A stretch of DNA of 64,000 bases from Bradyrhizobium sp. LTSP885 (GCF_000938305.1 NZ_JYMT01000017.1:39140-103139), one strand, 5' to 3'; positions 1 through 8,208 are shown, counted from the first letter of the stretch. Program-made: numbers and translations. Notes: a model not told the origin generated them from the sequence alone.

Positions 1-320
1 TCGATGACGAGATGCGTCGCCATCGGGAAATAGCCGAACAAGGTCTCGCCGACAGCGACGTTTGGATGTTTTGAAGCGATCACCTCGCCAAAGCCCCAGA
101 CCGGGATGATGCCGTGTCCCTCCGGCGCGGGGAACAGTTGCCAATACTTCAACTGTTCGCCGATCACGGCGTAGGTGATGTTGTTGGCGGTGAGCGCGAA
201 ACGTGTGACCTTCACCAGCAGCGCGTCGGGCGGCAGCGCAGCGGCATCAGGCAATTCGGTCTGGATCACCTTGCATTGCTGCAGATCGTTGCGGATGACG
301 ATGAAGTCGGTGGATTTCAT
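1..320 (-). CDS. DUF2855 family protein (partial, 3' end outside window)
   Basis: The frame opens at an ATG read leftward from 320 and runs off the left edge without a stop, giving about 106 residues. The translation contains RFALTANNITYA, a YWQLFP segment, IPVWGFGEV and LFGYFPM, which together are the N-terminal signature of the DUF2855 family. These proteins look like short, divergent relatives of zinc-free quinone-oxidoreductase-like enzymes; their reaction is not established. It reads in the same direction as the acyl-CoA synthetase at 411-1937, 90 bp away, so co-transcription is possible. Family assignment is confident, function is not. Confidence 0.8.
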   Translation of the reverse strand, partial: MKSTDFIVIRNDLQQCKVIQTELPDAAALPPDALLVKVTRFALTANNITYAVIGEQLKYWQLFPAPEGHGIIPVWGFGEVIASKHPNVAVGETLFGYFPMATHLVI

Positions 321-410
321 GTCGGTGCTCCCGGTCTGTTTGCGTGCGGTGATCTCTGCCCCACCTCTGATGCCTTCGCAACAGCAACAAAGTTTGAAAC
401 GCTGTTCGCG

Positions 411-1937
411 TCACTTCGCCGCGTGGAGCTGTCCGTCGCGGTAGAGATCGCGCAGCTTGCGCTTGAATATCTTGCCGGTGGCCTCGCGGGGCAGGGCGTC
501 CAGGAACTGGATATCCCTCGGCACCTTGAAATTGGCGAGCTTGCCGCGCAGGAAATCCTTGATAGCGGCGACCGTGAGCGCCGCGCCGGTGTCCGGCTCG
601 ACGCAGGCGAACAGCCGCTCGCCATACTCATCGTCGGGAACGCCGAACACCGCGCAGTCGCGCACGCCGGCCATGCCGATCAGCGCATTCTCGATTTCGG
701 CGGGATAGATGTTGACGCCGCCCGAGATCACCATGTCGCGCTTGCGGTCGCACAGGAACACATAGCCGTCGGCGTCGAGATAGCCGACGTCGCCGACGCT
801 GACGAGGCCGTCGCGGTCGGCCTCGGCGCGTGCCTTGGCGTTGTCGTGATAGTCGAAATCCGATATCGCGGTCTGACGCATGAAGATTTCGCCGGGCTCG
901 TTGACGTCGCACAGCGTGCCGTCGGGCCGGAAGATCTTGACGATGCCGCCCTCGATCGCGCGGCCGACGGTGCCGGGCTTCGCCAGCGCTTCCGCCGCCG
1001 AATGCCACACCGGGATGCCGGTCTCGGTGGCGCCGAGATATTCGTTCACCACCAGCCCCCACCAGTCGATCATTGCGCGCTTGACGTCAGGAGGGCATGG
1101 CGCAGCGCCGTGGACGATGAACCGCAGCGACGATAGGTCGTAGCGATGCCGTGTCTGCTCCGGCAGGCGCAGCAGCCGCACGAACATGGTCGGCACCATG
1201 TGCATATGGGTGACGCGGTGGCGCTCGACCAGTTGCAGCAAATCCTCGGGATCGAAGCGCGGTTCGAGCACGATGGTGCAGCCGTTGCGGAACGCGAGCA
1301 TGCCGTAGGAGTGCGGGGCCGAATGGTACATCGGCCCGTTCATCAGGATCACCTGATCCTCGTTCGGCTTGATGCCAAAGGTGATGGCGCCGACGCGCGC
1401 GGCGCCCGCCTGCTGCTCCGGCCGCATCGGCTTGCGCAGTACGCCCTTCGGCAGGCCCGTGGTGCCCGAGGTGTAGAACATCGGCGCTGCGCCGATCGGC
1501 GCGTCGGCCAGCGGCTGCTGTGTGTCGCGCCAGCTGTCCCAATCGGTCATGCCATCAGGTACCCGTGCGAGTGCCGGCGCCACGCCATAGGTCGCGGCGA
1601 TCTCAGGCGGGGTCGCAACGACCAGCAACTTGATCCCGGCCGGCAGGCCATCCCGGACCTGCGGCAACAGGTCGGCATGGCAGACCAGCGTATCGGCGCC
1701 AGAGTCGGAGAGGATGTAGGCGACCTCCTCGGCCTTCAGATGCCAGTTGATCGGCACCACCGGGCTGCCGAGCGCGGCCGCGGCGGCGACCACCTCGAAC
1801 AGCGCAAAATCATTGCGCAGCATCATGCCGACCGGCTTGCCGCCCTGCACGCCGAGCGCCCGGAAACCATTGGCCGCCCGTGCGATGCGGGCGTGAATCT
1901 CGCCATAGCTGATGCGTCGCTCGCCGCTGATGATCAT
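411..1937 (-). CDS. Acyl-CoA synthetase (AMP-forming, ANL superfamily)
   Basis: This 508-residue protein activates a carboxylic acid with ATP to an acyl-adenylate and then an acyl-CoA. It carries the AMP-binding signature FYTSGTTGLPKGV near residue 155, the YLGATETG core motif, the hinge segment with GYVFLCDRKRDMVISGG, and a C-terminal TGKIFKRKLR motif whose first Lys is the usual catalytic adenylation lysine. Length fits the medium/long-chain fatty acid or aryl-acid CoA ligases. The start is the ATG at 1937. The nitronate monooxygenase gene lies 29 bp upstream in the same direction, suggesting one transcript. The acid substrate cannot be told from sequence. Confidence 0.9.
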   Translation of the reverse strand: MIISGERRISYGEIHARIARAANGFRALGVQGGKPVGMMLRNDFALFEVVAAAAALGSPVVPINWHLKAEEVAYILSDSGADTLVCHADLLPQVRDGLPAGIKLLVVATPPEIAATYGVAPALARVPDGMTDWDSWRDTQQPLADAPIGAAPMFYTSGTTGLPKGVLRKPMRPEQQAGAARVGAITFGIKPNEDQVILMNGPMYHSAPHSYGMLAFRNGCTIVLEPRFDPEDLLQLVERHRVTHMHMVPTMFVRLLRLPEQTRHRYDLSSLRFIVHGAAPCPPDVKRAMIDWWGLVVNEYLGATETGIPVWHSAAEALAKPGTVGRAIEGGIVKIFRPDGTLCDVNEPGEIFMRQTAISDFDYHDNAKARAEADRDGLVSVGDVGYLDADGYVFLCDRKRDMVISGGVNIYPAEIENALIGMAGVRDCAVFGVPDDEYGERLFACVEPDTGAALTVAAIKDFLRGKLANFKVPRDIQFLDALPREATGKIFKRKLRDLYRDGQLHAAK

Positions 1938-1966
1938 GGCGTGTTCTCTCGGCGCTCGCGCGAAGG

Positions 1967-2938
1967 TCAGGCGCTGGCCCGCAGGAAATTGCTGCGCGCT
2001 TCGGTGTACTCCGCCTTCAGCCGCGACACCAGTTCGGCGACCGGCGGTGCATCGGTGATCTGGCCGATGCCCTGGCCCGAGCCCCAGATGTCGCGCCAGG
2101 CCTTGGTCTTCATGTTGCCGCCGGAGCCGAAGTTCATCTTGGTTTTGTCAGCAGCCGGCAGATTGTTCGGATCGAGCCCGGCTGCGGCGATCGACGGCCC
2201 GAGATAATTGCCGTGAACGCCGGTGAACAGGTTCGAATAGACGATGTCGTGGGCGGCGTATTCGGTCAGCGCCTGTTTGTAGCCGAGATCGGCGTTGGCC
2301 TCCTCGGTCGCGATGAAGCGGGTGCCGATATAGGCGAGGTCGGCGCCGAGCGCGAGCGCGGAGGCGATACTCCAGCCGTCGGAGATCGCGCCCGATAGCA
2401 GGATCGTGCCCTTGAACCATTGCTTGACCTCGCGGACCAGCGCGAACGGCGACAGCGTGCCGGCGTGCCCGCCGGCGCCGGCGCAAACCAGGATCAGCCC
2501 GTCGACGCCCTGCTCGGCGGCCTTGCGTGCGTGCTTGACGTTGATGACGTCGTGGAACACCACGCCGCCATAGGAATGCGCGGCCTCGACGATCTCCAAC
2601 GGCGGCCGCAGCGAGGTGATGATGACAGGCACCTTGTGCTTCACACAGGTGTCCATGTCGTGCATCAGCCGGTCGTTGGAGGCGTGGCAGATCTGGTTGA
2701 CGGCGTAGGGCGCGACCTTCTTCTCCGGATGCAGCGCCTGGTACTCGCCGAGTTCGTTCTCGATCCGCGTCAGCCACTCGTCGAGCTTTTCGACCGGGCG
2801 GGCGTTCAGCGCCGGGAACGAGCCGACGATGCCGGCCTTGCACTGCGCGATCACGAGCTCGGGCCCGGACACGATGAACAGCGGCGAACCGACGACCGGC
2901 AGTTCAAGCTTGTTGGCGAGTGAAGCGGGTAGCGGCAT
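1967..2938 (-). CDS. Nitronate monooxygenase (2-nitropropane dioxygenase family)
   Basis: This is an FMN-dependent TIM-barrel enzyme of 323 residues that is expected to oxidise alkyl nitronates, or possibly to act as an enoyl reductase-like protein. Family marks are the N-terminal LELPVVGSPLFIVSGPELV strand, the LILVCAGAGGHAG phosphate/FMN loop, LLSGAISDG and the ALGADLAYIGTRF block followed by ATEEA. The frame is open further upstream, but the family N-terminus and the position of the divergent LysR gene support the ATG at 2938. It probably shares a transcript with the acyl-CoA synthetase and is likely controlled by the divergently encoded LysR protein at 3113. Confidence 0.88.
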   Translation of the reverse strand: MPLPASLANKLELPVVGSPLFIVSGPELVIAQCKAGIVGSFPALNARPVEKLDEWLTRIENELGEYQALHPEKKVAPYAVNQICHASNDRLMHDMDTCVKHKVPVIITSLRPPLEIVEAAHSYGGVVFHDVINVKHARKAAEQGVDGLILVCAGAGGHAGTLSPFALVREVKQWFKGTILLSGAISDGWSIASALALGADLAYIGTRFIATEEANADLGYKQALTEYAAHDIVYSNLFTGVHGNYLGPSIAAAGLDPNNLPAADKTKMNFGSGGNMKTKAWRDIWGSGQGIGQITDAPPVAELVSRLKAEYTEARSNFLRASA

Positions 2939-3060
2939 CGTTCGGGGTCCTCGATGTGGACGTCGATCGGGGCTGATGGCCTGGCCGATAGCGTCTTGTT
3001 GGTGGCCGCGGCGGCGGCCCTGTTGCTGTGCAATATAAGGCTGGACGGCCGTCCTGCGAC

Positions 3061-3074
3061 GTTCAATATTGAAC
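3061..3074. promoter_or_regulatory. Perfect 14-bp palindrome, candidate LysR-family operator
   Basis: GTTCAATATTGAAC is a perfect palindrome lying 38 bp before the LysR start and 122 bp before the nitronate monooxygenase start. A further half-site-like ATATGAAC follows at 3090-3097, and TTGATCAA at 3081-3088 is a second palindrome. Placement in a LysR divergent intergenic region fits autoregulation, but binding is inferred only. Confidence 0.45.
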
Positions 3075-3112
3075 AGTAGCTTGATCAAATATGAACGCCG
3101 GGGGCAGGGCGC

Positions 3113-4000
3113 ATGGACTGGGATCTTTGCAAGACATTCGTCGCCGTTGCGGAGACGCGGAGCCTCGCCGGAGCGGCGCGCCGCCTGCGCATCAGTCATC
3201 CGACTGTGGGCCGCAATGTCGCGGCGCTGGAGAAGCAGTTGGGGACCCGCCTGTTTGCCCGTTCCGATGACGGGCTGTCGCTGACGTCGCACGGCCGCAA
3301 GTTCCGCGAGCACGCCGAGGCGATGGCCGCAGCTGCGTTGCGCGCGGAGGCCTCGGCGGCGGCGACCGGTGAGCAGGCCCGTGGTATCGTGAAACTATCG
3401 ATCGGCGCGACGCTGGCCGCGCATTGGCTGATGCCGCGTCTCGGGCCGTTCCTGCGCGATCACGCCAACGTCCAGCTCGAAGTCATCACCCATCCATTTC
3501 CGGCCAGCGTACGCCGCCGCGAGGCCGACGTGGTGTTGCGTCCTGTCGATGCCGGGGACGAAAACCTGATTGGGCGCAAGATCGGACGGCTCGGCGCCGG
3601 CTTCTACGCCTCACGCGACTACGCGGCAGGGCGAAAGCTTCCAGAGCGGCGCGACGAGTGGAAGGGCCACAGCGTGATCGGCTTTGCCGACCAGGCCTCG
3701 AACGCGCATCTCGCACGTTGGAGCGATGCCATCACGCGGCAGGGCACGCTGGTGATGCGCTGCTCCTCGCAAGGCGACATGCTTGCGGCCGCGCGGGCCG
3801 GGCTCGGCATCTGCGCGCTGTCCTGCCTGGTGGCCGCGGATTATCCCGATCTGGTTCGGGTCGCGCCGCAAAAGCTCTCGAGCATCTCCGACCTCTGGCT
3901 GCTCGCGCATCCCGATCTGGTCGAACTGCCCGCGGTGCGCGCCGTGATCGGCTTCGTCACCGACTGCGCCCGCGCGGACCGGATTCGATTGCGCGGCTGA
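3113..4000 (+). CDS. LysR-family transcriptional regulator
   Basis: This 295-residue regulator has an N-terminal winged helix-turn-helix (SLAGAARRLRISHPTVGRNV followed by LEKQLGTRLFAR, residues about 18-50), then a linker helix and a periplasmic-binding-like effector domain. It is divergent from the nitronate monooxygenase/acyl-CoA synthetase genes, the usual arrangement of a LysR protein and its target. The last 70 codons and 126 bp of downstream sequence recur about 3.57 kb further on (7357-7692) as a gene fragment. This copy is intact. The inducer is unknown. Confidence 0.9.
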   Translation: MDWDLCKTFVAVAETRSLAGAARRLRISHPTVGRNVAALEKQLGTRLFARSDDGLSLTSHGRKFREHAEAMAAAALRAEASAAATGEQARGIVKLSIGATLAAHWLMPRLGPFLRDHANVQLEVITHPFPASVRRREADVVLRPVDAGDENLIGRKIGRLGAGFYASRDYAAGRKLPERRDEWKGHSVIGFADQASNAHLARWSDAITRQGTLVMRCSSQGDMLAAARAGLGICALSCLVAADYPDLVRVAPQKLSSISDLWLLAHPDLVELPAVRAVIGFVTDCARADRIRLRG

Positions 4001-4126
4001 CGGTGCAATTTTCACTCAGAATGGCCTGACTCGGTACCGTCAAGCCGGCTTGCAATGTCCGCTGTCCAAGGAAAACCGGAAGTGGCGCCGCGGAGGTGTT
4101 AGGTCTCGCTTTGACCCATAGCAGAC
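3791..4126 (+). repeat. Long direct repeat, copy 1 (LysR 3' end plus downstream DNA)
   Basis: These 336 bp align without gaps to 7357-7692 with a constant offset of 3566 bp. By hand count about nine bases in ten are identical, in both the coding part and the non-coding tail. Copy 1 contains the intact end of the LysR gene. Confidence 0.9.
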
Positions 4127-4540
4127 TTTGGACGCATTTTTTAGCTAAGGTTCCCGCGCTCGTCCCGAGTTCAACTCCAGCTTCTTCACGGACGACCGAC
4201 TATGCTCGTGCGCCTTTTCCATTCTGCAAGCGAGGCTGTGGGTACATTGCGCTCGGCATTCCCCACCTGCTCACAGAGGGTAGCGAGGCTCATTACTCGG
4301 ACGCGCCAGCGCCGCAAGAATGCCATTGCATGTTCCGCGGCCGCCATCCCTGCGAATGGGGCCATACAGAAGGGCGCGAGCCGCCACATATCCGGTTCGG
4401 CGAGGCTACAAGTACGCTGTAGCACGACATCGTTTCCAATCTATAGTTGCATTATGATCTCGACCAGGACTAGAATGCGAACATTTCCTGTCGATTTTTG
4501 ATTTTGCGTAGCGCTGTTTGAAAATGGAAGAGGGGCACGA
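4127..4540. other. Non-coding stretch inside the inserted segment
   Basis: I see no convincing gene here. Short frames exist on both strands (for example 4096-4422 forward and 4186-4425 reverse), but neither shows a signal peptide, a known motif or a good ribosome-binding site. Base composition is visibly more AT-rich than the flanking genes. The promoter of the gene at 4541 should lie here, and an AGAGGGG stretch just before its ATG may be the ribosome-binding site. Confidence 0.5.
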
Positions 4541-6109
4541 ATGGCAAAGGTGCGCTTCATTGAAAAGTTGGAAAAGTTCTTCAAGCACAAGGCAGCTCCG
4601 ATCGAAGGTGACGGTGCGGCGACGAAAGCACCGGCCTCGGTAGCGCAGTTGCAGGGACTCATCGGAATCATTTCGGTCGGCATCGGAAACATTGCGGCGA
4701 TCGTTACGCATGTCGATACGATCAGGAAGTTCGTTTCGGCGCATCTTGGCCCGGAATGGCTGTTCCGGTTGCATAATGTTCTCCTTTTTGGAGCGTCGGT
4801 ATTGCTGCTCGTAGGCTATCTTTGCCTGAGCTACTGGCTCTATCTAAACTTTGTCAGGCGTCGGTCGAAGCTCACCCAGAGTGCCTTCTCGCTGCTAGCT
4901 CTTGTCGTTGTCAGCGTGACAGTGACCGGCTCCTACTATTTCTTTCGAGAAGTTGAAGTGAGGCCGATCGTCGAAGAACAAACGATCGGCGACGTTCAAA
5001 ATGTTCTGAGTCAGCAGACCTTTAAGGAAGGTGCGGAGGGCGGCTTCAGGTTTTCTCAATCCGGTACATCTAATGATGTTCAAGGCTGGACGACTGCGCA
5101 GTGCCTTGCGGCGATCCTGCAACGAAAGGAAAATCTCACTAAGGACATGGGTCCGGCTTTACATCAAGCATTCGACTATCTCGAGCGTGAGCGCTTGACC
5201 AATCCCGATGACGGTTGGCCTTATATGCAAGGTATAAAGTGGGGAGTTACGGAAATCGATGCTTGGGTAGCACTAGCCTATTTGTATTCACTTCGCGACG
5301 AGGTTTCGGTGGCTGTCTGGAAGGCGGAGGAACTGCCCCAGGTGCGGGAGAGGACACGCTCCGTCCTGAAGCTGTTGCTGAAGCGGCAACACGACGACGG
5401 CAGCTGGTCCATTATCGAGAAGACTGATGATCCGCGTCACGTAAGAATGTATTCCACCATCATGGCGATGTGGGCGCTTTCGACTGCGGAAAAAAATGGC
5501 GACATTGTTTCGGGGCACGAAGCGGAATATGGCGGTGCCGTCGTATTGGGCGCCAAATGGCTTTTGACCGCCCACGCGTCCAACGCTGACTTAGGCTTTT
5601 CCGGATGGTGGCCAAATCCCTCCGTCGGCGGCGGAGTGGGAGAGCACCCCGGATTGACGGCTCACGTCCTTTTTGTGCTGGGTCAGGCCAAGGTCACACA
5701 CGCGTTCATCGGAGCCGATTCCCGCTACAAGGAAGCGGTTGAAGCATTTCTGAAGGCGGCCACGGAAGGTGGCGACAACTTCGAATCCCTTATCAAGCGG
5801 AAGATTGGACAGAACGAGCAAGCGCACGACTCAGACCGATATCTGCCAGGTCGAACGGAGACGGCCGAACAAAGTACCTTTCTCTGGTACCCTTGGACCA
5901 TTATCCTCAGTACTGCCTTGCAGAACGATTCAGGGTTGAAGGACTATCAGCGTGATCAGTTTAGGAAGCTTACCTACGCGCTGTTCAGGAGGATTGACGA
6001 GGAGATCAAGTTTGAGCGGAGCAATGAGGTGATATATCCCACGGCAGAGTTTTTGCTGGCGGAAGGATATTATCTCCAATCCATCAGTAAATCCCTAGCA
6101 CCGAAGTGA
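4541..6109 (+). CDS. Membrane-anchored protein with terpenoid-cyclase-like toroid domain
   Basis: This 522-residue protein has a short basic cytoplasmic start, two clear membrane helices (about residues 78-100 and 114-134; a weaker hydrophobic stretch at 37-56), and a C-terminal domain of about 370 residues. That domain has features of the alpha/alpha-toroid of squalene/hopene cyclases and prenyltransferases: GGFRFSQSG, VQGWTTAQCLA, DDGWPYM, QHDDGSWS (a QW-like motif) and LGFSGWWP at loosely regular spacing. I do not see the DxDD motif of class II cyclases, so cyclase activity is not supported. The next gene starts 9 bp after its stop. Codon use is AT-richer than its neighbours, suggesting acquisition. 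Function unknown. Confidence 0.65.
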   Translation: MAKVRFIEKLEKFFKHKAAPIEGDGAATKAPASVAQLQGLIGIISVGIGNIAAIVTHVDTIRKFVSAHLGPEWLFRLHNVLLFGASVLLLVGYLCLSYWLYLNFVRRRSKLTQSAFSLLALVVVSVTVTGSYYFFREVEVRPIVEEQTIGDVQNVLSQQTFKEGAEGGFRFSQSGTSNDVQGWTTAQCLAAILQRKENLTKDMGPALHQAFDYLERERLTNPDDGWPYMQGIKWGVTEIDAWVALAYLYSLRDEVSVAVWKAEELPQVRERTRSVLKLLLKRQHDDGSWSIIEKTDDPRHVRMYSTIMAMWALSTAEKNGDIVSGHEAEYGGAVVLGAKWLLTAHASNADLGFSGWWPNPSVGGGVGEHPGLTAHVLFVLGQAKVTHAFIGADSRYKEAVEAFLKAATEGGDNFESLIKRKIGQNEQAHDSDRYLPGRTETAEQSTFLWYPWTIILSTALQNDSGLKDYQRDQFRKLTYALFRRIDEEIKFERSNEVIYPTAEFLLAEGYYLQSISKSLAPK

Positions 6110-6118
6110 GAGGTTGCG

Positions 6119-6709
6119 TTGAAGGTATTGGTGGTCTTTTCCCATCCCAGCCGCTGCAGTCTATGCGGCTCGATCCTTGCAGCGGTCTTGAAGGAATTGG
6201 AGATTCGAGGGGATGCGATCGAGCTGCTGGATCTCTACACCGACCGGTTTGATCCGGCTCTTTCACTCGACGACTGGGAGAATTATGAAGCCGCTTCAAA
6301 CGAAAGCATTCGGCGGTACGTCGATCAAATTCAGACCGCGCAAGGGCTAATCTGGGTATTTCCGACCTGGAATTACGGATTGCCCGCTGTCCTCAAGGGT
6401 TACGTCGACAGGGTTTGGAAGCCGAATGTTGCGTTCAGGTTGAGCGCCGACCGCGACGTTATTTTCGATCTGTTCCCGCACATGAGGTTTTTCCTGGCGA
6501 TCACCACGTTTGGTGGCGGATGGTTGCCTAATACGCTCATCGGAAATCCGTGCAAGCGAACAGTAGCGTCCGGTCTGCGACGGCATTTCTCTCGACGGAC
6601 CCGTTTCAACTGGCTGGCACTGTACAATGTCGACAGGACCCAAGCTCATCGTGTTGATCGCTTCATGAAGAGAATTCAGTCGACCATCCGATCGTTGGCA
6701 GTGAATTAA
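6119..6709 (+). CDS. Flavodoxin-fold NAD(P)H:quinone oxidoreductase-like protein
   Basis: This 196-residue protein begins MKVLVVFSHPSRCSLCGSIL, the phosphate-binding entry of the NQO/KefF/MdaB flavodoxin-like fold, and has the typical central block FPTWNYGLPAVLKGYVDRVW. Such enzymes bind FMN or FAD and transfer two electrons from NAD(P)H to quinones or similar acceptors. The start is a TTG at 6119, preceded by GTGAGAGG. It lies 9 bp after the toroid-domain gene, so the two are almost certainly co-transcribed. Base composition is AT-rich like that of its partner. The physiological acceptor is unknown. Confidence 0.8.
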   Translation: MKVLVVFSHPSRCSLCGSILAAVLKELEIRGDAIELLDLYTDRFDPALSLDDWENYEAASNESIRRYVDQIQTAQGLIWVFPTWNYGLPAVLKGYVDRVWKPNVAFRLSADRDVIFDLFPHMRFFLAITTFGGGWLPNTLIGNPCKRTVASGLRRHFSRRTRFNWLALYNVDRTQAHRVDRFMKRIQSTIRSLAVN

Positions 6710-6890
6710 AGTCCGATTCTGGACCCGAAGGAGGTCCAAACCATAGTCAGCCTTACGGCCAAGGGAGTTCGTCAGGCGTGCCACCGCCTGCGCGGGCATG
6801 ACGTGAAGGTGTCTACTTTGGACACCCTAACTGGGTTGTGCGAAGCGCTAGAATCCGATTTTGAGTGCGGTCACCGAATGACCGCTTGTG

Positions 6891-6943
6891 GCCCATAGCA
6901 GACCAACCGGGCCGATCTGATAATGTCCGTTGATAGCGGCGGA
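6891..6943. repeat. 53-bp direct repeat, copy 1
   Basis: The sequence from GCCCATAGCAGACC to TTGATAGCGGCGGA matches 12316-12368 with only two substitutions and the same orientation. It abuts the stop codon of the small secreted protein gene at 6944. A related core, GACCCATAGCAGAC, also occurs at the end of the long repeat copy at 4113-4126. Confidence 0.85.
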
Positions 6944-7252
6944 CTAGCACATGTCCATCGCGATACAATCATCCACGCCGTTTGTTGGTGCCGGTTTTCC
7001 CTTTGTCTGCGTTCTTTGCCATCGATAGCCCCGGCCGAGCATGCACTGCTTGAATGCAGCGGTATCCGCGAGACCTCGAATATCACCGGTCTGACTATAA
7101 CAATAATCGAGCGCGGCCTGTGAGTCAGCGGCACCTCGCGGGTGGCCGTGCGGTCTGATCAGATCTCGGTACATTTCATTGACAACTTGGTCTGCGTGGG
7201 CAGTCGCGCCACTTGCCAGCAAAATGACTGAGATAACCATCGCCAATCGCAT
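6944..7252 (-). CDS. Small secreted protein, 102 aa, four cysteines
   Basis: The protein starts with a clear signal peptide (MRLAMVISVILLASGATAHA, cleavage expected after AHA) followed by a mature part of about 82 residues with four cysteines that could form two disulfides. No catalytic motif is recognised. The start is the ATG at 7252. A 9-bp inverted repeat lies 15 bp upstream of it at 7267-7290 and may be an operator. Its stop abuts the 53-bp repeat. It resembles small uncharacterised exported proteins of bradyrhizobia, but I cannot name a family. Confidence 0.65.
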   Translation of the reverse strand: MRLAMVISVILLASGATAHADQVVNEMYRDLIRPHGHPRGAADSQAALDYCYSQTGDIRGLADTAAFKQCMLGRGYRWQRTQTKGKPAPTNGVDDCIAMDMC

Positions 7253-7266
7253 GATCGCAACCTTTG

Positions 7267-7290
7267 ACTATTGAATGACCCTTCAATAGT
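7267..7290. promoter_or_regulatory. Inverted repeat upstream of the small secreted protein gene
   Basis: ACTATTGAA, a 6-bp spacer and TTCAATAGT form a perfect 9-bp inverted repeat just upstream of the leftward ATG at 7252. It shares the TTCAAT/ATTGAA half-sites with the palindrome in front of the LysR gene at 3061, in the opposite arrangement. Operator function is a guess. Confidence 0.35.
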
Positions 7291-7356
7291 TGGTCACGTT
7301 CATTACCGCTCCGGTTCGACACTCCGGCGGTTTTCACGGTGCCCACCGCAACAACG

Positions 7357-7566
7357 GCGCGGGCGGGGCTCGGCATCCGCGCAATGTCCTGCCTGGTGGC
7401 CGCCGACTATCCCGAACTGGTCCGGGTCGCGCCGCAAAAGCTCTCAAGCCTCTCCGACCTCTGGCTGCTCGCGCATCCCGATCTGGTCGAACTTCCGGCA
7501 GTGCGCGCCGTGATCGGCTTCGTCACCGACTGCGTCCGCGAGGATCGCGTCCGGCTGCGCGGCTAA
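7357..7566 (+). pseudogene. LysR regulator remnant (C-terminal 69 codons only)
   Basis: The reading frame encodes a C-terminus almost identical to that of the LysR protein at 3113-4000, including CLVAADYP, RVAPQKLSS and the ending CVREDRVRLRG. Nothing upstream encodes the HTH or the rest of the effector domain, so this is a 5'-deleted fragment. Substitutions against the intact copy are mostly synonymous or conservative (Asp/Glu, Ile/Leu, Ile/Val), so the fragment derives from a functional paralogue or diverged duplicate and not from a very recent copy. Confidence 0.8.
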
Positions 7567-7692
7567 CGGTGCAATTTTCACTCAGAAAGGCCTGACTCGG
7601 TACCGTCAAGCCGGGTTGCAAAGTCCGCTGTCCGATGAAAACCGGACGTGGCGCCGCGGAGGTGTCAGGTGTCGCTTTGACCCACAGCTGAC
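7357..7692 (+). repeat. Long direct repeat, copy 2
   Basis: This is the second copy of the 336-bp unit at 3791-4126, colinear and gap-free. It includes the remnant LysR C-terminus and the shared non-coding tail ending in TTTGACCCACAGCTGAC. Confidence 0.9.
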
Positions 7693-7802
7693 GTGGTTCC
7701 GGGGTGAGCGATGTCCGTACCTGGATGAAAAGCAGACATCCATAACATTCGATTGCGATTGACCGCTATTGGCGCGAAGCGGCCATTGGGCGAAGCGTTC
7801 AC

Positions 7803-7826
7803 GTCGGCTTACCGGCACAAGCCGAC
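7803..7826. terminator. Hairpin downstream of the cupredoxin gene
   Basis: GTCGGCTT, an 8-bp loop and AAGCCGAC form a perfect inverted repeat about 30 bp past the leftward stop of the cupredoxin gene. There is no T-run, so it is at best a weak terminator or an mRNA-stabilising hairpin. Confidence 0.35.
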
Positions 7827-7855
7827 TTGCGGCGTAAAGCAACAAGCTAAATCTT

Positions 7856-8182
7856 CTACTTCACGGTTACCGCCATTTTCACTGACGGATGGATGTTACA
7901 CCGGACCCTGTAAGCTCCGGCCTTGTCGAACTTATAGCTAAGCAGCTTGCCCGGCTTTTGCAGGCCCAGATCCATGTTCTCATCGGTTCCGGGCCCGAAG
8001 ATATGAATGTTGTGTATGACGTCGTCGTCGTTGGTGAAGCTTAGTCGATCACCCTTGGTCAGCGACACCGACGCCGTGTTCAAGGCCAGCCCACGCTGGA
8101 TCACTGTAATCGTGGTCGCCGCCGGTACGGCAACGACCAGTCCCATCAAAATGGCGATGGCGATTGCGAGGCGAATGGGCAT
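7856..8182 (-). CDS. Periplasmic cupredoxin (small blue copper protein)
   Basis: The 108-residue product has a signal peptide (MPIRLAIAIAILMGLVVAVPAA) and one cupredoxin domain. The type 1 copper ligands are readable: His57 in VIHNIH (His60 is close by), Cys95 and His98 in CNIHPSVKM, and Met103 with the standard C-X2-H-X4-M spacing. Such proteins shuttle single electrons in the periplasm. It lies 26 bp downstream of the cytochrome-porin gene on the same strand and is presumably co-transcribed, so it is the natural electron partner of that heme. Assignment to plastocyanin, amicyanin or rusticyanin subfamilies is not possible by eye. Confidence 0.85.
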   Translation of the reverse strand: MPIRLAIAIAILMGLVVAVPAATTITVIQRGLALNTASVSLTKGDRLSFTNDDDVIHNIHIFGPGTDENMDLGLQKPGKLLSYKFDKAGAYRVRCNIHPSVKMAVTVK

Positions 8183-8208
8183 ATTGACTCCTTTGAAGGC
8201 TGGCGCGG

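Noticed and set aside
4096..4425. Short open frames on both strands between the LysR gene and the toroid-domain gene
   Set aside because: No ribosome-binding site, signal or motif; the left end overlaps the repeat tail.
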